NCBI RefSeq assembly: GCF_051014445.1
Contig: NC_135141.1
Location: 9,486,001-9,550,000 of the forward strand
Source: Colletes latitarsis
Taxonomy: Eukaryota; Arthropoda; Insecta; Hymenoptera; Colletidae
Direction: 5' to 3'
DNA: 64,000 nt
Below, one piece after another: positions 42,229-56,500 of this stretch. The position numbers and the translations under genes are program-made. Within the stretch, counting starts at the first letter, position 1; each line of letters starts with the position of its first letter. The notes below the pieces were generated by a model that saw only the letters and a list, made by a program, of their open reading frames with translations, had not been told where the DNA came from and did no database searches.

Positions 42229-43699
42229 GATTGCAAATACCAGACCTAACACATACCGAACCGTTGTTATCCTCTAAAATATACATCGAAACCAGGTTTG
42301 ATTGACTGTTTCAGTGTGGTACCACATTACAACGTGATCCAAACCAGAAAACCCCAGGATCTGACCAACAGGTATGCGAAAGATGCGAAATTATGAACCA
42401 GATGAGGGCAAACCCCTGACATAACCCAGACCTAACCGTTGTTATGCTCTAAAATATACATCGAAACCAGGGTTAATTGACTGTTTCAGTGTGGTACCAC
42501 ATTACTACGTGATCCAAAACAGAAAACCCCAGGATCTGGCAGACAGATTTGCGAAAGATGCGAAAGTATGAGCCAGATGATTGCAAAAAGCAGAACTAAC
42601 ACAAACCTAACCGTTGTTATCCTCTAAAATATTGTTCGAATCCAGGTTTAATTGACTGTTTCAGTGTGGTACCACATTACTACGTGATCCAAACCAGTAA
42701 AACCCTAGGATCTGGCCAACAAGTATGCGATAAATTGCGAATGTATGAGCCAGATGATTGCAAATACCAGACGTAACCCAGACCTAACCAGTGTTATCCT
42801 CTAAAATATTGTTCCAATCCAGGATTAATTGACTGTTCCAGTGTGGTTCCACATTACTACGTCATCCAAACCAGAAGAAAGCCCAGGATCTGGCCCACAA
42901 GTATGCGATTAATGTGAAAATAAGAGCCAGATGGTTGCAAATACCAGACCTAACACAAACCTAACCGTTGTTATCCTGTAAAATATCGTTCGAATCCAGG
43001 TTGAATTGACTGTTTCAGTGTGGTACCACCTTACTAAGTGATCCAAACCAGAAGAAAACCCAGGATCTGGCCTACAAGTATGCGATAAATGCGAAAGTAT
43101 GAGCCACATGATTGCAAATACCAGACATGACATAAACCTAACCGTCTTTATCCTTTAAAATATTGTTCGAGGCCAGGTTTGATTGACTGTTTCAGTGTGG
43201 TACGACATTACTACGCGATCCAAACCAGAAGAAAACCCAGGATCTGGCCAACACGTATGCGATTAATGCGAAAATAAGAGCCAGATGATTGCAAATACCA
43301 GACCTAACACAAACCTAACCGTTCTTATCCTGTAAAATATCGTTCGAATCCAGGTTGAATTGACTGTTTCATTGTGGTACCACATTACTACGTGATCCAA
43401 ACCAGAAAACCCCAGGATCTGGCCATCAGGTCTGCGAAAGATGCGAAAGTATGAGCCAGATGAGGGCAAATCCCAGACATAACCCAGACCTAACCGGTGT
43501 CATCCTCTAAAATATAGGTCGAATCCAGGTTGAGCGGACTGTTTCATTGTGGTACCACATTACTACATGATCCAAACCAGAAAACCCCAGGATCTGGCCA
43601 ACAAGTATACGGAGAATGCGAAAGTATGTGCCAGATGATTGCAAATACCAGACCTAACACAAACCTAACCGGAGTTATCCTTTAGAATATAGATCGAAA

Positions 43700-46600
43700 C
43701 CAGGTTTAATTGACTATTTCAGTGTGGTACCACATTACTACGTTATCCAAACCAGAAGAAAACCCAGGATCTGGCAAAGAAGTATGACAACAAAGCGAAC
43801 GTATGAGCCAGATGTGGGCAAATCCCACACATAACCCAGACGTAACCGGTGTTATCCTCTACAATATTGATGCAATCCTGGTTGAATTGACTGTTTCAGT
43901 GTGGTACCACATTTACTACGTGATCCAAACGAGAAAAAGCCCAGGATCTGACCAACAAGTATACGGAGAATGCGAAAGTATGAGCCAGATGATTGCAAAT
44001 ACCAGACCTAACACAAACCTAACCGGTGTTATTCTTCAGAATATAGATCGAAACCAGGTTTAATTGACTATTTCAGTGTGGTACCACATTACTACGTGAT
44101 CCAAACCTGTAAAACCCCAGGATCTGGCCAACAGGTATGCGAAAGATGAGATAGTATGAGCCAGATGAGGGCAAATTCCAGACATAACCCTGATATAACC
44201 GGTGTTATCCTCTAAAATATTGATCCAATCCAGGTTTAATTGACTGTTTCAGTGTGGTACCACATTACTACGTGATCCTAACCAGAAAAACCCCAGAATC
44301 TGGCCAACAAGAATGCGAAAGATGCGAAAGTATGAGCCAGATGATTGCTAATACCAGATCTAACACAAACCTAACCGTTGTTTTCCTCTAAAATATTGTT
44401 CGAATCCAGGTTTAATTGACTGTTTCAGTGTGGTACCACATTACTACGTGATCCAAACCAGAAAACCCCAGAATCTGGCCAACAGGAATGCGAAGTATGA
44501 GAAAAATGCGAACGTATGAGCCAGATGAGGGCAAATCCCAGACACAACAAAGACCTAACTGGTGCTATCCTATAAAATATTGATCCAGGTTTTATAGACA
44601 CTTTCAGTGTGGTACCACATTACTACGTTATCCAAACCAGAAGAAAACCCAGGATCTGGCCAAGAAGTATGCGAAAAATGCGAACGTATGAGCCAGATGA
44701 TTCCAAATACCAGACCTAATTCAAACCTAACCAGTGTTATCCTCTAAAGTATCGATCGAATACAGGTGTAATTGACTGCTTCAGTGTGGTACCGCATTAC
44801 TATGTTATCTAAACTGAAAAAACCCAGGATCTGGCCAACAAGTATGCGAAAAATACGAAAGTATGAGGCCGATGGGGTCAAACACCAGAGTTAACTGGTG
44901 TTATCCTTTAAAATATTGATCGGGGCTGGCTTAATTGACTGTTTCAGTGTGGTACGACATTACTACGTAAACCAAACCAGGTGAAGCCCAGGATCTGGCC
45001 AATAAGTATATGAAAATTGCGAAAGTATGAACCAGATGAGGGCAAATCCCAGACATAACCCAGACATAACCGATGATAGCCTCTAAAATATTGATCCAAT
45101 CCAGGTCTAATTAACTGTTTCAATGTGGTACCACATTACTACGTTATCCAAACCAGAAGAAAACTCAGGATCTGGCCAACAAGTATACGAAAAATTCGGA
45201 AGTATGAACCAGATGAGGGCAAATCCCAGACATTGCCCAGACCTAACAGGTGTTATCCTATAAAATATTTATCGAATCCAGGTCTAATTGACTGTTTCAG
45301 TGTGGTACCACATTACTACGTGATCCAAACCAGAAGAAAACCCAGGATCTGGCCAAGAAGTATGAGAATAATGCGAACGTATGAGACAGATGAGGGCAAA
45401 TCCCAGACACAACAAAGACCTAACTGGTGCTATCCTATAAAATATTGATCCAGGTTTAATAGACACTTTCAGTGTGGTACCACATTACTACGTTATCCAA
45501 ACCAGGAGAAAACCCAGGATCTGGCCAAGAAGTACGCGAAAAATGCGAACGCATGAGCCAGATGAGGGCAAATCCCAGACCAAAACGAGACCCAACCGGT
45601 GTTATCCTCTAAAATATTGATCCAATCCAGGTCTAATAGTCTGTTTCAGTGTGCTACCACATTACTACGTGATCCCAACCAGAAAGAGCACAGGATCTGG
45701 GTAACAGGTATGCGAAGAATGCGAAATTATGAGCCAGATGAGTGCAAATCACAGACATATCCAAGACCTAACCGGTGTTCTCCTTTAGAATATAGATAGA
45801 AACCAGTTCTAATTGACTGTTTCAGTGTGGTACCACATTACTACGTGATCCAAAACAGAAAACCCCAGGATCTGGCAAACAGGTTTGCGAAAGATATGAG
45901 CCAGATGATTGCAAATACCAGAACTAACACAAACCTAACCGTTGTTATCCTCTAAAATATTGTTCGAATCCAGGTTTAATTGACTGTTTCAGTGTGGTAC
46001 CACATTACTACGTGATCCAAACCAGTAAAACCCTAGGATCTGGCCAACAAGTATGCGATAAATTGCGAATGTATGAGCCAGATGATTGCAAATACCAGAA
46101 CTAACACAAACCTAACCGTTGTTATCCTGTAAAATATCGTTCGAATCCAGGTTGAATTGACTGTTTCAGTGTGGTACCACATTACTACGTGATCCAAACC
46201 AGAAAACCCCAGGATCTGGCCATCAGGTCTGCGAAAGATGCGAAAGTATGAGCCAGATGAGGGCAAATCCCAGACATAACCCAGACCTAACCGGTGTCAT
46301 CCTCTAAAATATAGGTCGAATCCAGGTTGAGCGGACTGTTGCAGTGTGGTACGACATTACTACGTGATCCAAACCAGAAGAAAACCCAGGATCTGGCCAT
46401 CAGGTATGCGATTAATGCGAAAGTATGAGCCAGATGATTGCAAATACCAGACCTAACACAAACCTAACCGGCGTTATCATTTAAAATATTGATCGGGGCC
46501 AGGTTTAACTGACTGTTTCAGTGTGGTACGACATTACTACGCGATCCAAACCAGAATAAAAAACCCACGATCTGGCCAACAAGTATGCGAAAGAAGCGAT

Positions 46601-49600
46601 AGTATGAGCCAGATGAGGGCAAATCCCAGACATAACCCAGACCTAACCGGTGTTATCCTCTAAAATATAGATCGAGTTCAGGTTTAGTGGAATGTTTCAG
46701 TGTGGTACCACGTTTCTACGTGATCAAAACCAGAAAAAACCCACAATCTGGCTAACAAGTATGCGAAAGATGCGATAGTATGAGCCTGAAGAGGGCAAAT
46801 CCCAGACATAACCCTGACCTAATCGGTGTTATCCTCTAAAATATTGATCCATTCCAAGTTTAATTGACAGTCTCAGTGTGGTACCACATTACTACGTGAT
46901 CCAAACCGGTAAAACCCTAGGCTCTGGCCAACAAGTATGCGATAAATGCGAAAGTATGAGCCGGATGATTGCAAATGCCAGACATAACCCAGACCTAACC
47001 TGTGTTATCCTCTAAAATATTGATCCAATCCAGGTTTAATTGATTGTTTCAGTGTGGTACCACATTACTACGTGACCCAAACTAGAAAAAGCCCAGGATC
47101 TGACCAACAAGTATGGGATAAATGCAAAATTACGAGCCAGATGAGGGCAAATACCAGAGATAAACAAGACCTAACCGGTGTTATCCTCCAAAGTATTGAT
47201 CGAATACAGGTTTAATTGACTGCCTCAGTGTGGTACTGCATTACTACGTTATCCATACCTGAAGAAACCCACGATCTGGCCAACAAGTATGCGAAAAATG
47301 CGAAAGTATGAGCCAGATGAGGGCAAATCCCAGACATAAACCTGACCAAACCGGTGTTATCCTCTAAAATATAGATCGAAACCAGCTTTTATTGACTGTT
47401 TCAGTGTTGTACCACGTTACTACTTGATCCAAACCAGTAAAACCCTAGGAGCTGGCCAACGAGTATGCGATAAATGCGAAATTATGAGCCAGATGAGGGC
47501 AAATCACAGACATAACCGAGACCTAACCGGTGTTATCATCTAGAATATAGATCGAAACCAGGTTTAATTGACTGTTTCAGTGTGGTACCACATTACTACA
47601 TGATCCAAACCAGAAAACCCCAGGATCTGGCCAACAAGTATACGGAGAATGCGAAAGTATGTGCCAGATGATTGCAAATACCAGACCTAACACAAACCTA
47701 ACCGGAGTTATCCTTTAGAATATAGATCGAAACCAGGTTTAATTGACTATTTCAGTGTGGTACCACATTACTACGTTATCCAAACCAGAAGAAAACCCAG
47801 GATCTGGCAAAGAAGTATGACAACAAAGCGAACGTATGAGCCAGATGTGGGCAAATCCCACACATAACCCAGACGTAACCGGTGTTATCCTCTAAAATAT
47901 TGTTCCAATCCAGGATTAATTGACTGTTCCAGTGTGGTTCCACATTACTACGTCATCCAAACCAGAAGAAAGCCCAGGATCTGGCCCACAAGTATGCGAT
48001 TAATGTGAAAATAAGAGCCAGATGGTTGCAAATACCAGACCTAACACAAACCTAACCGTTGTTATCCTGTAAAATATCGTTCGAATCCAGGTTGAATTGA
48101 CTGTTTCAGTGTGGTACCACCTTACTAAGTGATCCAAACCAGAAGAAAACCCAGGATCTGGCCTACAAGTATGCGATAAATGCGAAAGTATGAGCCAGAT
48201 GATTGCAAATACCAGACATGACATAAACCTAACCGTCTTTATCCTTTAAAATATTGTTCGAGGCCAGGTTTGATTGACTGTTTCAGTGTGGTACGACATT
48301 ACTACGCGATCCAAACCAGAAAAACCCCAGAATCTGGCCAACAAGAATGCGAAAGATGCGAAAGTATGAGCCAGATGATTGCTAATACCAGACCTAACAC
48401 AAACCTAACCGTTGTTTTCCTCTAAAATATTGTTCGAATCCAGGTTTAATTGACTGTTTCAGTGTGGTACCACATTACTACGTGATCCAAACCAGAAAAC
48501 CCCAGAATCTGGCCAACAGGAATGCGAAGTATGAGAAAAATGCGAACGTATGAGCCAGATGAGGGCAAATCCCAGACACAACAAAGACCTAACTGGTACT
48601 ATCCTATAAAATATTGATCCAGGTTTTATAGACACTTTCAGTGTGGTACCACATTACTACGTTATCCAAACCAGAAGAAAACCCAGGATCTGGCCAAGAA
48701 GTATGCGAAAAATGCGAACGTATGAGCCAGATGATTCCAAATACCAGACCTAATTCAAACCTAACCAGTGTTATCCTCTAAAGTATCGATCGAATACAGG
48801 TGTAATTGACGGCTTCAGTGTGGTACCGCATTACTATGTTATCTAATCTGAAAAAACCCAGGATCTGGCCAACAAGTATGCGAAAAATACGAAAGTATGA
48901 GGCCGATGGGGTCAAACACCAGAGTTAACTGGTGTTATCCTTTAAAATATTGATCGGGGCTGGCTTAATTGACTGTTTCAGTGTGGTACGACATTACTAC
49001 GTAAACCAAACCAGGTGAAGCCCAGGATCTGGCCAATAAGTATATGAAAATTGCGAAAGTATGAACCAGATGAGGGCAAATCCCAGACATAACCCAGACA
49101 TAACCGATGATAGCCTCTAAAATATTGATCCAATCCAGGTCTAATTAACTGTTTCAATGTGGTACCACATTACTACGTTATCCAAACCAGAAGAAAACTC
49201 AGGATCTGGCCAACAAGTATACGAAAAATTCGAAAGTATGAACCAGATGAGGGCAAATCCCAGACATTGCCAAGACCTAACAGGTGTTATCCTATAAAAT
49301 ATTTATCGAATCCAGTTCTAATTGACTGTTTCAGTGTGGTACCACATTACTACGTGATCCAAACCAGAAGAAAACCCAGGATCTGGCCAAGAAGTATGAG
49401 AAAAATGCGAACGTATGAGACAGATGAGGGCAAATCCCAGACACAACAAAGACCTAACTGGTGCTATCCTATAAAATATTGATCCAGGTTTAATAGACAC
49501 TTTCAGTGTGGTACCACATTACTACGTTATCCAAACCAGGAGAAAACCCAGTATCTGGCCAAGAAGTACGCGAAAAATGCGAACGCATGAGCCAGATGAG

Positions 49601-49640
49601 GGCAAATCCCAGACCAAAACGAGACCCAACCGGTGTTATC
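43700..49640 (+). repeat. Higher-order duplication of about 4.03 kb in the right array
   Basis: Sequence around 45125-45448 recurs at 49159-49482 with near identity, an offset of 4034 bp (23 monomers). A flanking block at 42909-43133 recurs at 48000-48224 with an offset of 5091 bp (29 monomers). The unequal offsets show that segments were rearranged or lost between duplication rounds. Confidence 0.8.
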
Positions 49641-52600
49641 CTATAAAATATTGATCGAGGCCAGGTTTAATTGACAGTTTCAGTGTGGTACCACATTACT
49701 ACGTGATCCAATCCAGAAAAAGCCATGGATCTGGTCAACAAGTATGCGATAAATGCGAAAGTATGAGGCAGATGGGGTCAAACACCAGAGTTAACTGGTG
49801 TTATCCTTTAAAATATTGATCGGGGCCTGGTATAATTGACTGTTTCAGTGTGGTACCACATTACTGCCTGATCCAAACCAGAAGGAGCCCAGGATCTGGC
49901 CAACAAGTATGCGATGAATCCGAAAGTACGAGCCAGATGATTGTAAATACCAGACATAACCCAGACCTAACCGGTGTTATCCTCTAAAATATAGATCGAA
50001 ACCAGGTTTAATTGACTGTGTCAGTGTGGTACCTCATTACTACGTGATCCAAAACAGAAGAAAACCCAGGATCTGGCCAAGAAGTATGCGAAAAATGCGG
50101 AAGTATGGGCAGATGGGGTCAAATGCCAATCCTAACTGGTGTTATCCTTTAAAATATTGACCGGGGCCTGGTATAATTGACTGTTTCAGTGTGGTACCAC
50201 ATTACTACGTGATCCAAACCAGAAAGAGCCCAGGATCTGGCCAACGAGTATGCGAATGGTGCGAAAGGATGAGCCAGATGATTGCAAATACCAGACCTAA
50301 CACAAACCTAACCGGTGTTATTCTCTAAAATATACATCGAAACCAGGTTTAATTGAATGCTTCAGTGTGGTACCACATTACTACGTGATCCCAACCAGAA
50401 GAAAACCCAGGATCTGGCAAACAAGTATGCGATAAATGCGAAAGTATGAGCCAGATGATTGCAAATACCAGACATGACATAAACCTAACCGTCTTTATCC
50501 ATTAAAATATTGTTCGAGGCCAGGTTTGATTGACTGTTTCAGTGTGGTACGACATTACTACGCGATCCAAACCAGAAGAAAACCCAGGATCTGGCCAACA
50601 AGTATGCGATTAATGCGAAAATAAGAGCCAGATGATTGCAAATACCAGACCTAACACAAACCTAACCGTTCTTATCCTGTAAAATATCGTTCGAATCCAG
50701 GTTGAATTGACTGTTTCAGTGTGGTACCACATTACTACGTGATCCAAACCAGAAAACCTCAGGATCTGGCCATCAGGTCTGCGAAAGATGCGAAAGTATG
50801 AGCCAGATGAGGGCAAATCCCAGACATAACCCAGACCTAACCGGTGTTATCCTCCAAAATATAGATCGAATCCAGGTTGAGCGGAATGTTGCAGTGTGGT
50901 ACGACATTACTACGTGATCCAAACCAGCAGAAAACCCAGGATCTGGCCATCAGGTATGCGATTAATGCGAAAGTATGAGCCAGATGATTGCAAATACCAG
51001 ACCTAACACAAACCTAACCGGCGTTATCATTTAAAATATTCATCGAGGCCAGGTTTAACTGACTGTTTCAGTGTGGTACGACATTACTACGCGATCCAAA
51101 CCAGAATAAAACCAACGATCTGGCCAACAAGTATGCGAAAGATGCGATAGTATGAGCCAGATGAGGGCAAATCCCAGACATAACCCAGACCTAACCGGTG
51201 TTATCCTATAAAATATTGATCCATTCCAAGTTTAATTGACAGTCTCAGTGTGGTACCACATTACTACGTGATCCAAACCGGTAAAACCCTAGGCTCTGGC
51301 CAACAAGTATGCGATAAATGCGAAAGTATGAGCCGGATGATTGCAAATGCCAGACATAACCCAGACCTAACCTGTGTTATCCTCTAAAATATTGATCCAA
51401 TCCAGGTTTAATTGATTGTTTCAGTGTGGTACCACATTACTACGTGACCCAAACTAGAAAAAGCCCAGGATCTGACCAACAAGTATGGGATAAATGCAAA
51501 ATTACGAGCCAGATGAGGGCAAATACCAGAGATAAACAAGACCTAACCGGTGTTATCCTCCAAAGTATTGATCGAATACAGGTTTAATTGACTGCCTCAG
51601 TGTGGTACTGCATTACTACGTTATCCATACCTGAAGAAACCCACGATCTGGCCAACAAGTATGCGAAAAATGCGAAAGTATGAGCCAGATGAGGGCAAAT
51701 CCCAGACATAAACCTGACCAAACCGGTGTTATCCTCTAAAATATAGATCGAAACCAGCTTTTATTGACTGTTTCAGTGTTGTACCACGTTACTACTTGAT
51801 CCAAACCAGTAAAACCCTAGGAGCTGGCCAACGAGTATGCGATAAATGCGAAATTATGAGCCAGATGAGGGCAAATCACAGACATAACCGAGACCTAACC
51901 GGTGTTATCATCTAGAATATAGATCGAAACCAGGTTTAATTGACTGTTTCAGTGTGGTACCACATTACTACATGATCCAAACCAGAAAACCCCAGGATCT
52001 GGCCAACAAGTATACGGAGAATGCGAAAGTATGTGCCAGATGATTGCAAATACCAGACCTAACACAAACCTAACCGGAGTTATCCTTTAGAATATAGATC
52101 GAAACCAGGTTTAATTGACTATTTCAGTGTGGTACCACATTACTACGTTATCCAAACCAGAAGAAAACCCAGGATCTGGCAAAGAAGTATGACAACAAAG
52201 CGAACGTATGAGCCAGATGTGGGCAAATCCCACACATAACCCAGACGTAACCGGTGTTATCCTCTAAAATATTGTTCCAATCCAGGATTAATTGACTGTT
52301 CCAGTGTGGTTCCACATTACTACGTCATCCAAACCAGAAGAAAGCCCAGGATCTGGCCCACAAGTATGCGATTAATGTGAAAATAAGAGCCAGATGGTTG
52401 CAAATACCAGACCTAACACAAACCTAACCGTTGTTATCCTGTAAAATATCGTTCGAATCCAGGTTGAATTGACTGTTTCAGTGTGGTACCACATTTCTAC
52501 GTGATCCAAACCAGCAGAAAACCCAGGATCTGGCCATCAGGTATGCGATTAATGCGAAAGTATGAGCCAGATGATTGCAAATACCAGACCTAACACAAAC

Positions 52601-53559
52601 CTAACCGGCGTTATCATTTAAAATATTCATCGAGGCCAGGTTTAACTGACTGTTTCAGTGTGGTACGACATTACTACGCGATCCAAACCAGAATAAAACC
52701 AACGATCTGGCCAACAAGTATGCGAAAGATGCGATAGTATGAGCCAGATGAGGGCAAATCCCAGACATAACCCAGACCTAACCGGTGTTATCCTATAAAA
52801 TAAAGATCGAAACCTGGTTTAATTGACTGCTTCAGTGTGGTACCACATTACTACGTGATCCAAACCAGAAGAAAACCCAGGATCTGGCCAACAAGTATGC
52901 GAAAGATGCGAAAGTATGAGCCAGATGAGAGCAAATCCCAGACATAACCCAGACCTAACCGGTGTTATTCTCTAAAATATACATCGAAACCAGGTTTAAT
53001 TGAATGCTTCAGTGTGGTACCACATTACTACGTGATCCCAACCAGAAGAAAACCCAGGATCTGGCCAACAAGTATGCGATAAATGCGAAAGTATGAGCCA
53101 GATGATTGCAAATACCAGACATGACATAAACCTAACCGTCTTTGTCCTTTAAAATATTGTTCGAGGCCAGGTTTGATTGACTGTTTCAGTGTGGTACGAC
53201 ATTACTACGCGATCCAAACCAGAAGAAAACCCAGGATCTGGCCAACAAGTATGCGATTAATGCGAAAATAAGAGCCAGATGATTGCAAATACCAGACCTA
53301 ACACAAACCTAACCGTTCTTATCCTGTAAAATATTGATCGAGGCCAGGCTTAACTGATTGTTTCAGTGTGGTACGACATTACTACGCGATCCAAACAAGA
53401 AGAAAACCCAGGATCTGGCCAACAAGTATGCGATTAATGCGGAAGTATGAGCCAGATGATTGCAAATACCAGACATGACATAAACCTAACCGTCTTTATC
53501 CTTTAAAATATTGTTCGAGGCCAGGTTTGATTGACTGTTTCAGTGTGGTACCACATTAC

Positions 53560-56500
53560 TACGTGATCCAAACCAGAAAACCCCAGGATCTGGCCATCAG
53601 GTCTGCGAAAGATGCGAAAGTATGAGCCAGATGAGGGCAAATCCCAGACATAACCCAGACCTAACCGGTGTCATCCTCTAAAATATAGGTCGAATCCAGG
53701 TTGAGCGGACTGTTGCAGTGTGGTACGACATTACTACGTGATCCAAACCAGAAGAAAACCCAGGATCTGGCCATCAGGTATGCGATTAATGCGAAAGTAT
53801 GAGCCAGATGATTGCAAATACCAGACCTAACACAAACCTAACCGGCGTTATCATTTAAAATATTGATCGGGGCCAGGTTTAACTGACTGTTTCAGTATGG
53901 TACGACATTACTACGCGATCCAAACCAGAATAAAAAACCCACGATCTGGCCAACAAGTATGCGAAAGAAGCGATAGTATGAGCCAGATGAGGGCAAATCC
54001 CAGACATAACCCAGACCTAACCGGTGTTATCCTATAAAATAAAGATCGAAACCAGGTTTAATTGACTGCTTCAGTGTGGTACCACATTACTACGTGATCC
54101 AAACCAGATGGAAACCCAGGATCTGGCCAACAAGTATGCGAAAGATGCGAAAGTATGAGCCAGATGATTGCAAATACCAGACCTAACACAAACGTAACCG
54201 TTGTTATCCTCTAAAATATACATCGAAACCAGGTGTAAGTGACTGTTTCAGTGTGGTATCACATTACTACCTGATCCAAACCACAAAAAGCCCAGGATCT
54301 GGCCAACAAGTATGCGAAAGATGCGAAAGTATGAGCCAGATGATTGCAAATCCCAGACATAACCCAGACCTAACCGGTGTTATCCTCTAAAATATAGATC
54401 GAGTTCAGGTTTAGTGGAATGTTTCAGTGTGGTATCACGTTTCTACGTGATCAAAACCAGAAAAAACCCACAATCTGGCTAACAAGTATGCGAAAGATGC
54501 GATAGTATGAGCCTGAAGAGGGCAAATCCCAGACATAACCCTGACCTAATCGGTGTTATCCTCTAAAATATTGATCCATTCCAAGTTTAATTGACAGTCT
54601 CAGTGTGGTACCACATTACTACGTGATCCAAACCGGTAAAACCCTAGGCTCTGGCCAACAAGTATGCGATAAATGCGAAAGTATGAGCCGGATGATTGCA
54701 AATGCCAGACATAACCCAGACCTAACCTGTGTTATCCTCTAAAATATTGATCCAATCCAGGTTTAATTGATTGTTTCAGTGTGGTACCACATTACTACGT
54801 GACCCAAACTAGAAAAAGCCCAGCATCTGACCAACAAGTATGCGATAAATGCAAAATTACGAGCCAGATGAGGGCAAATACCAGAAATAACCAAGACCTA
54901 ACCGGTGTTATCCTCCAAAGTATTGATCGAATACAGGTTTAATTGACTGCCTCAGTGTGGTACTGCATTACTACGTTATCCATACCTGAAGAAACCCACG
55001 ATCTGGCCAACAAGTATGCGAAAAATGCGAAAGTATGAGCCAGATGAGGGCAAATCCCAGACATAAACCTGACCAAACCGGTGTTATCCTCTAAAATATA
55101 GATCGAAACCAGCTTTAATTGACTGTTTCAGTGTTGTACCACGTTACTACTTGATCCAAACCAGTAAAACCCTAGGATCTGGCCAACGAGTATGCGATAA
55201 ATGCGAAATTATGAGCCAGATGAGGGCAAATCACAGACATAACCGAGACCTAACCGGTGTTATCATCTAGAATATAGATCGAAACCAGGTTTAATTGACT
55301 GTTTCAGTGTGGTACCACATTACTACATGATCCAAACCAGAAAACCCCAGGATCTGGCCAACAAGTATACGGAGAATGCGAAGGTATGTGCCAGATGATT
55401 GCAAATACCAGACCTAACACAAACCTAACCGGAGTTATCCTTTAGAATATAGATCGAAACCAGGTTCAATTGACTGTTTCAGTGTGGTACCACATTACTA
55501 CGTTATCCAAACCAGAAGAAAACCCAGGATCTGGCAAAGAAGTATGACAACAAAGCGAACGTATGAGCCAGATGTGGGCAAATCCCACACATAACCCAGA
55601 CGTAACCGGTGTTATCCTCTACAATATTGATGCAATCCTGGTTGAATTGACTGTTTCAGTGTGGTACCACATTTACTACGTGATCCAAACGAGAAAAAGC
55701 CCAGGATCTGACCAACAAGTATACGGAGAATGCGAAAGTATGAGCCAGATGATTGCAAATACCAGACCTAACACAAACCTAACCGGTGTTATTCTTTAGA
55801 ATATAGATCGAAACCAGGTTTAATTGACTATATCAGTGTGATACCACATTACTACGTGATCCAAACCTGTAAAACCCCAGGATCTGGCCAACAGGTATGC
55901 GAAAGATGAGATAGTATGAGCCAGATGAGGGCAAATTCCAGACATAACCCTGACATAACCGGTGTTATCCTCTAAAATATTGATCCAATCCAGGTTTAAT
56001 TGACTGTTTCAGTGTGGTACCACATTACTACGTGATCCAAACCAGAAAACCCCAGAATCTGGCCAACAGGAATGCGAAAGTATGAGCCAGATGATTGCAA
56101 ATACCAGACCTAACACAAACCTAACCGTTGGTTTCCTCTATAATATTGTTCGAATCCAGGTTTAATTGACTGTTTCAGTCAGGTACCACATTACTATGTG
56201 ATCCAAACCGGTAAAACCCTAGGATCTGGCCAACAAGTATGCGATAAATGCGAAAGTATGAGCCAGATGATTGCAAATACCAGGCATAACCCAGAACTAA
56301 CCTGTGTTATCCTCTAAAATATTGACCCAATCCAGGTTTAATTGGCTGTTTCAGTGTGGTACCACATTACTACGTGATCCAAACCAGAAGAAAACCCAGG
56401 ATCTGGCCATCAGGTATGCGATTAATGCGAAAGTATGAGCCAGATGATTGCAAATACCAGACCTAACACAAACCTAACCGGCGTTATCATTTAAAATATT

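Noticed and set aside
42010..42290. Small open frames containing a poly-Lys or poly-Phe run across the B poly(A) tail (41953-42286, both strands)
   Set aside because: They read through 3' UTR, poly(A) tail and satellite, and are fortuitous.
45125..45448. Open frames of 60-107 codons in the satellite (also 22654-22938, 26680-26964, 49159-49482, 55563-55799 and others)
   Set aside because: They recur with the tandem repeat, span monomer borders in changing frames (176 is not a multiple of 3) and have no conserved protein features. They are not genes.
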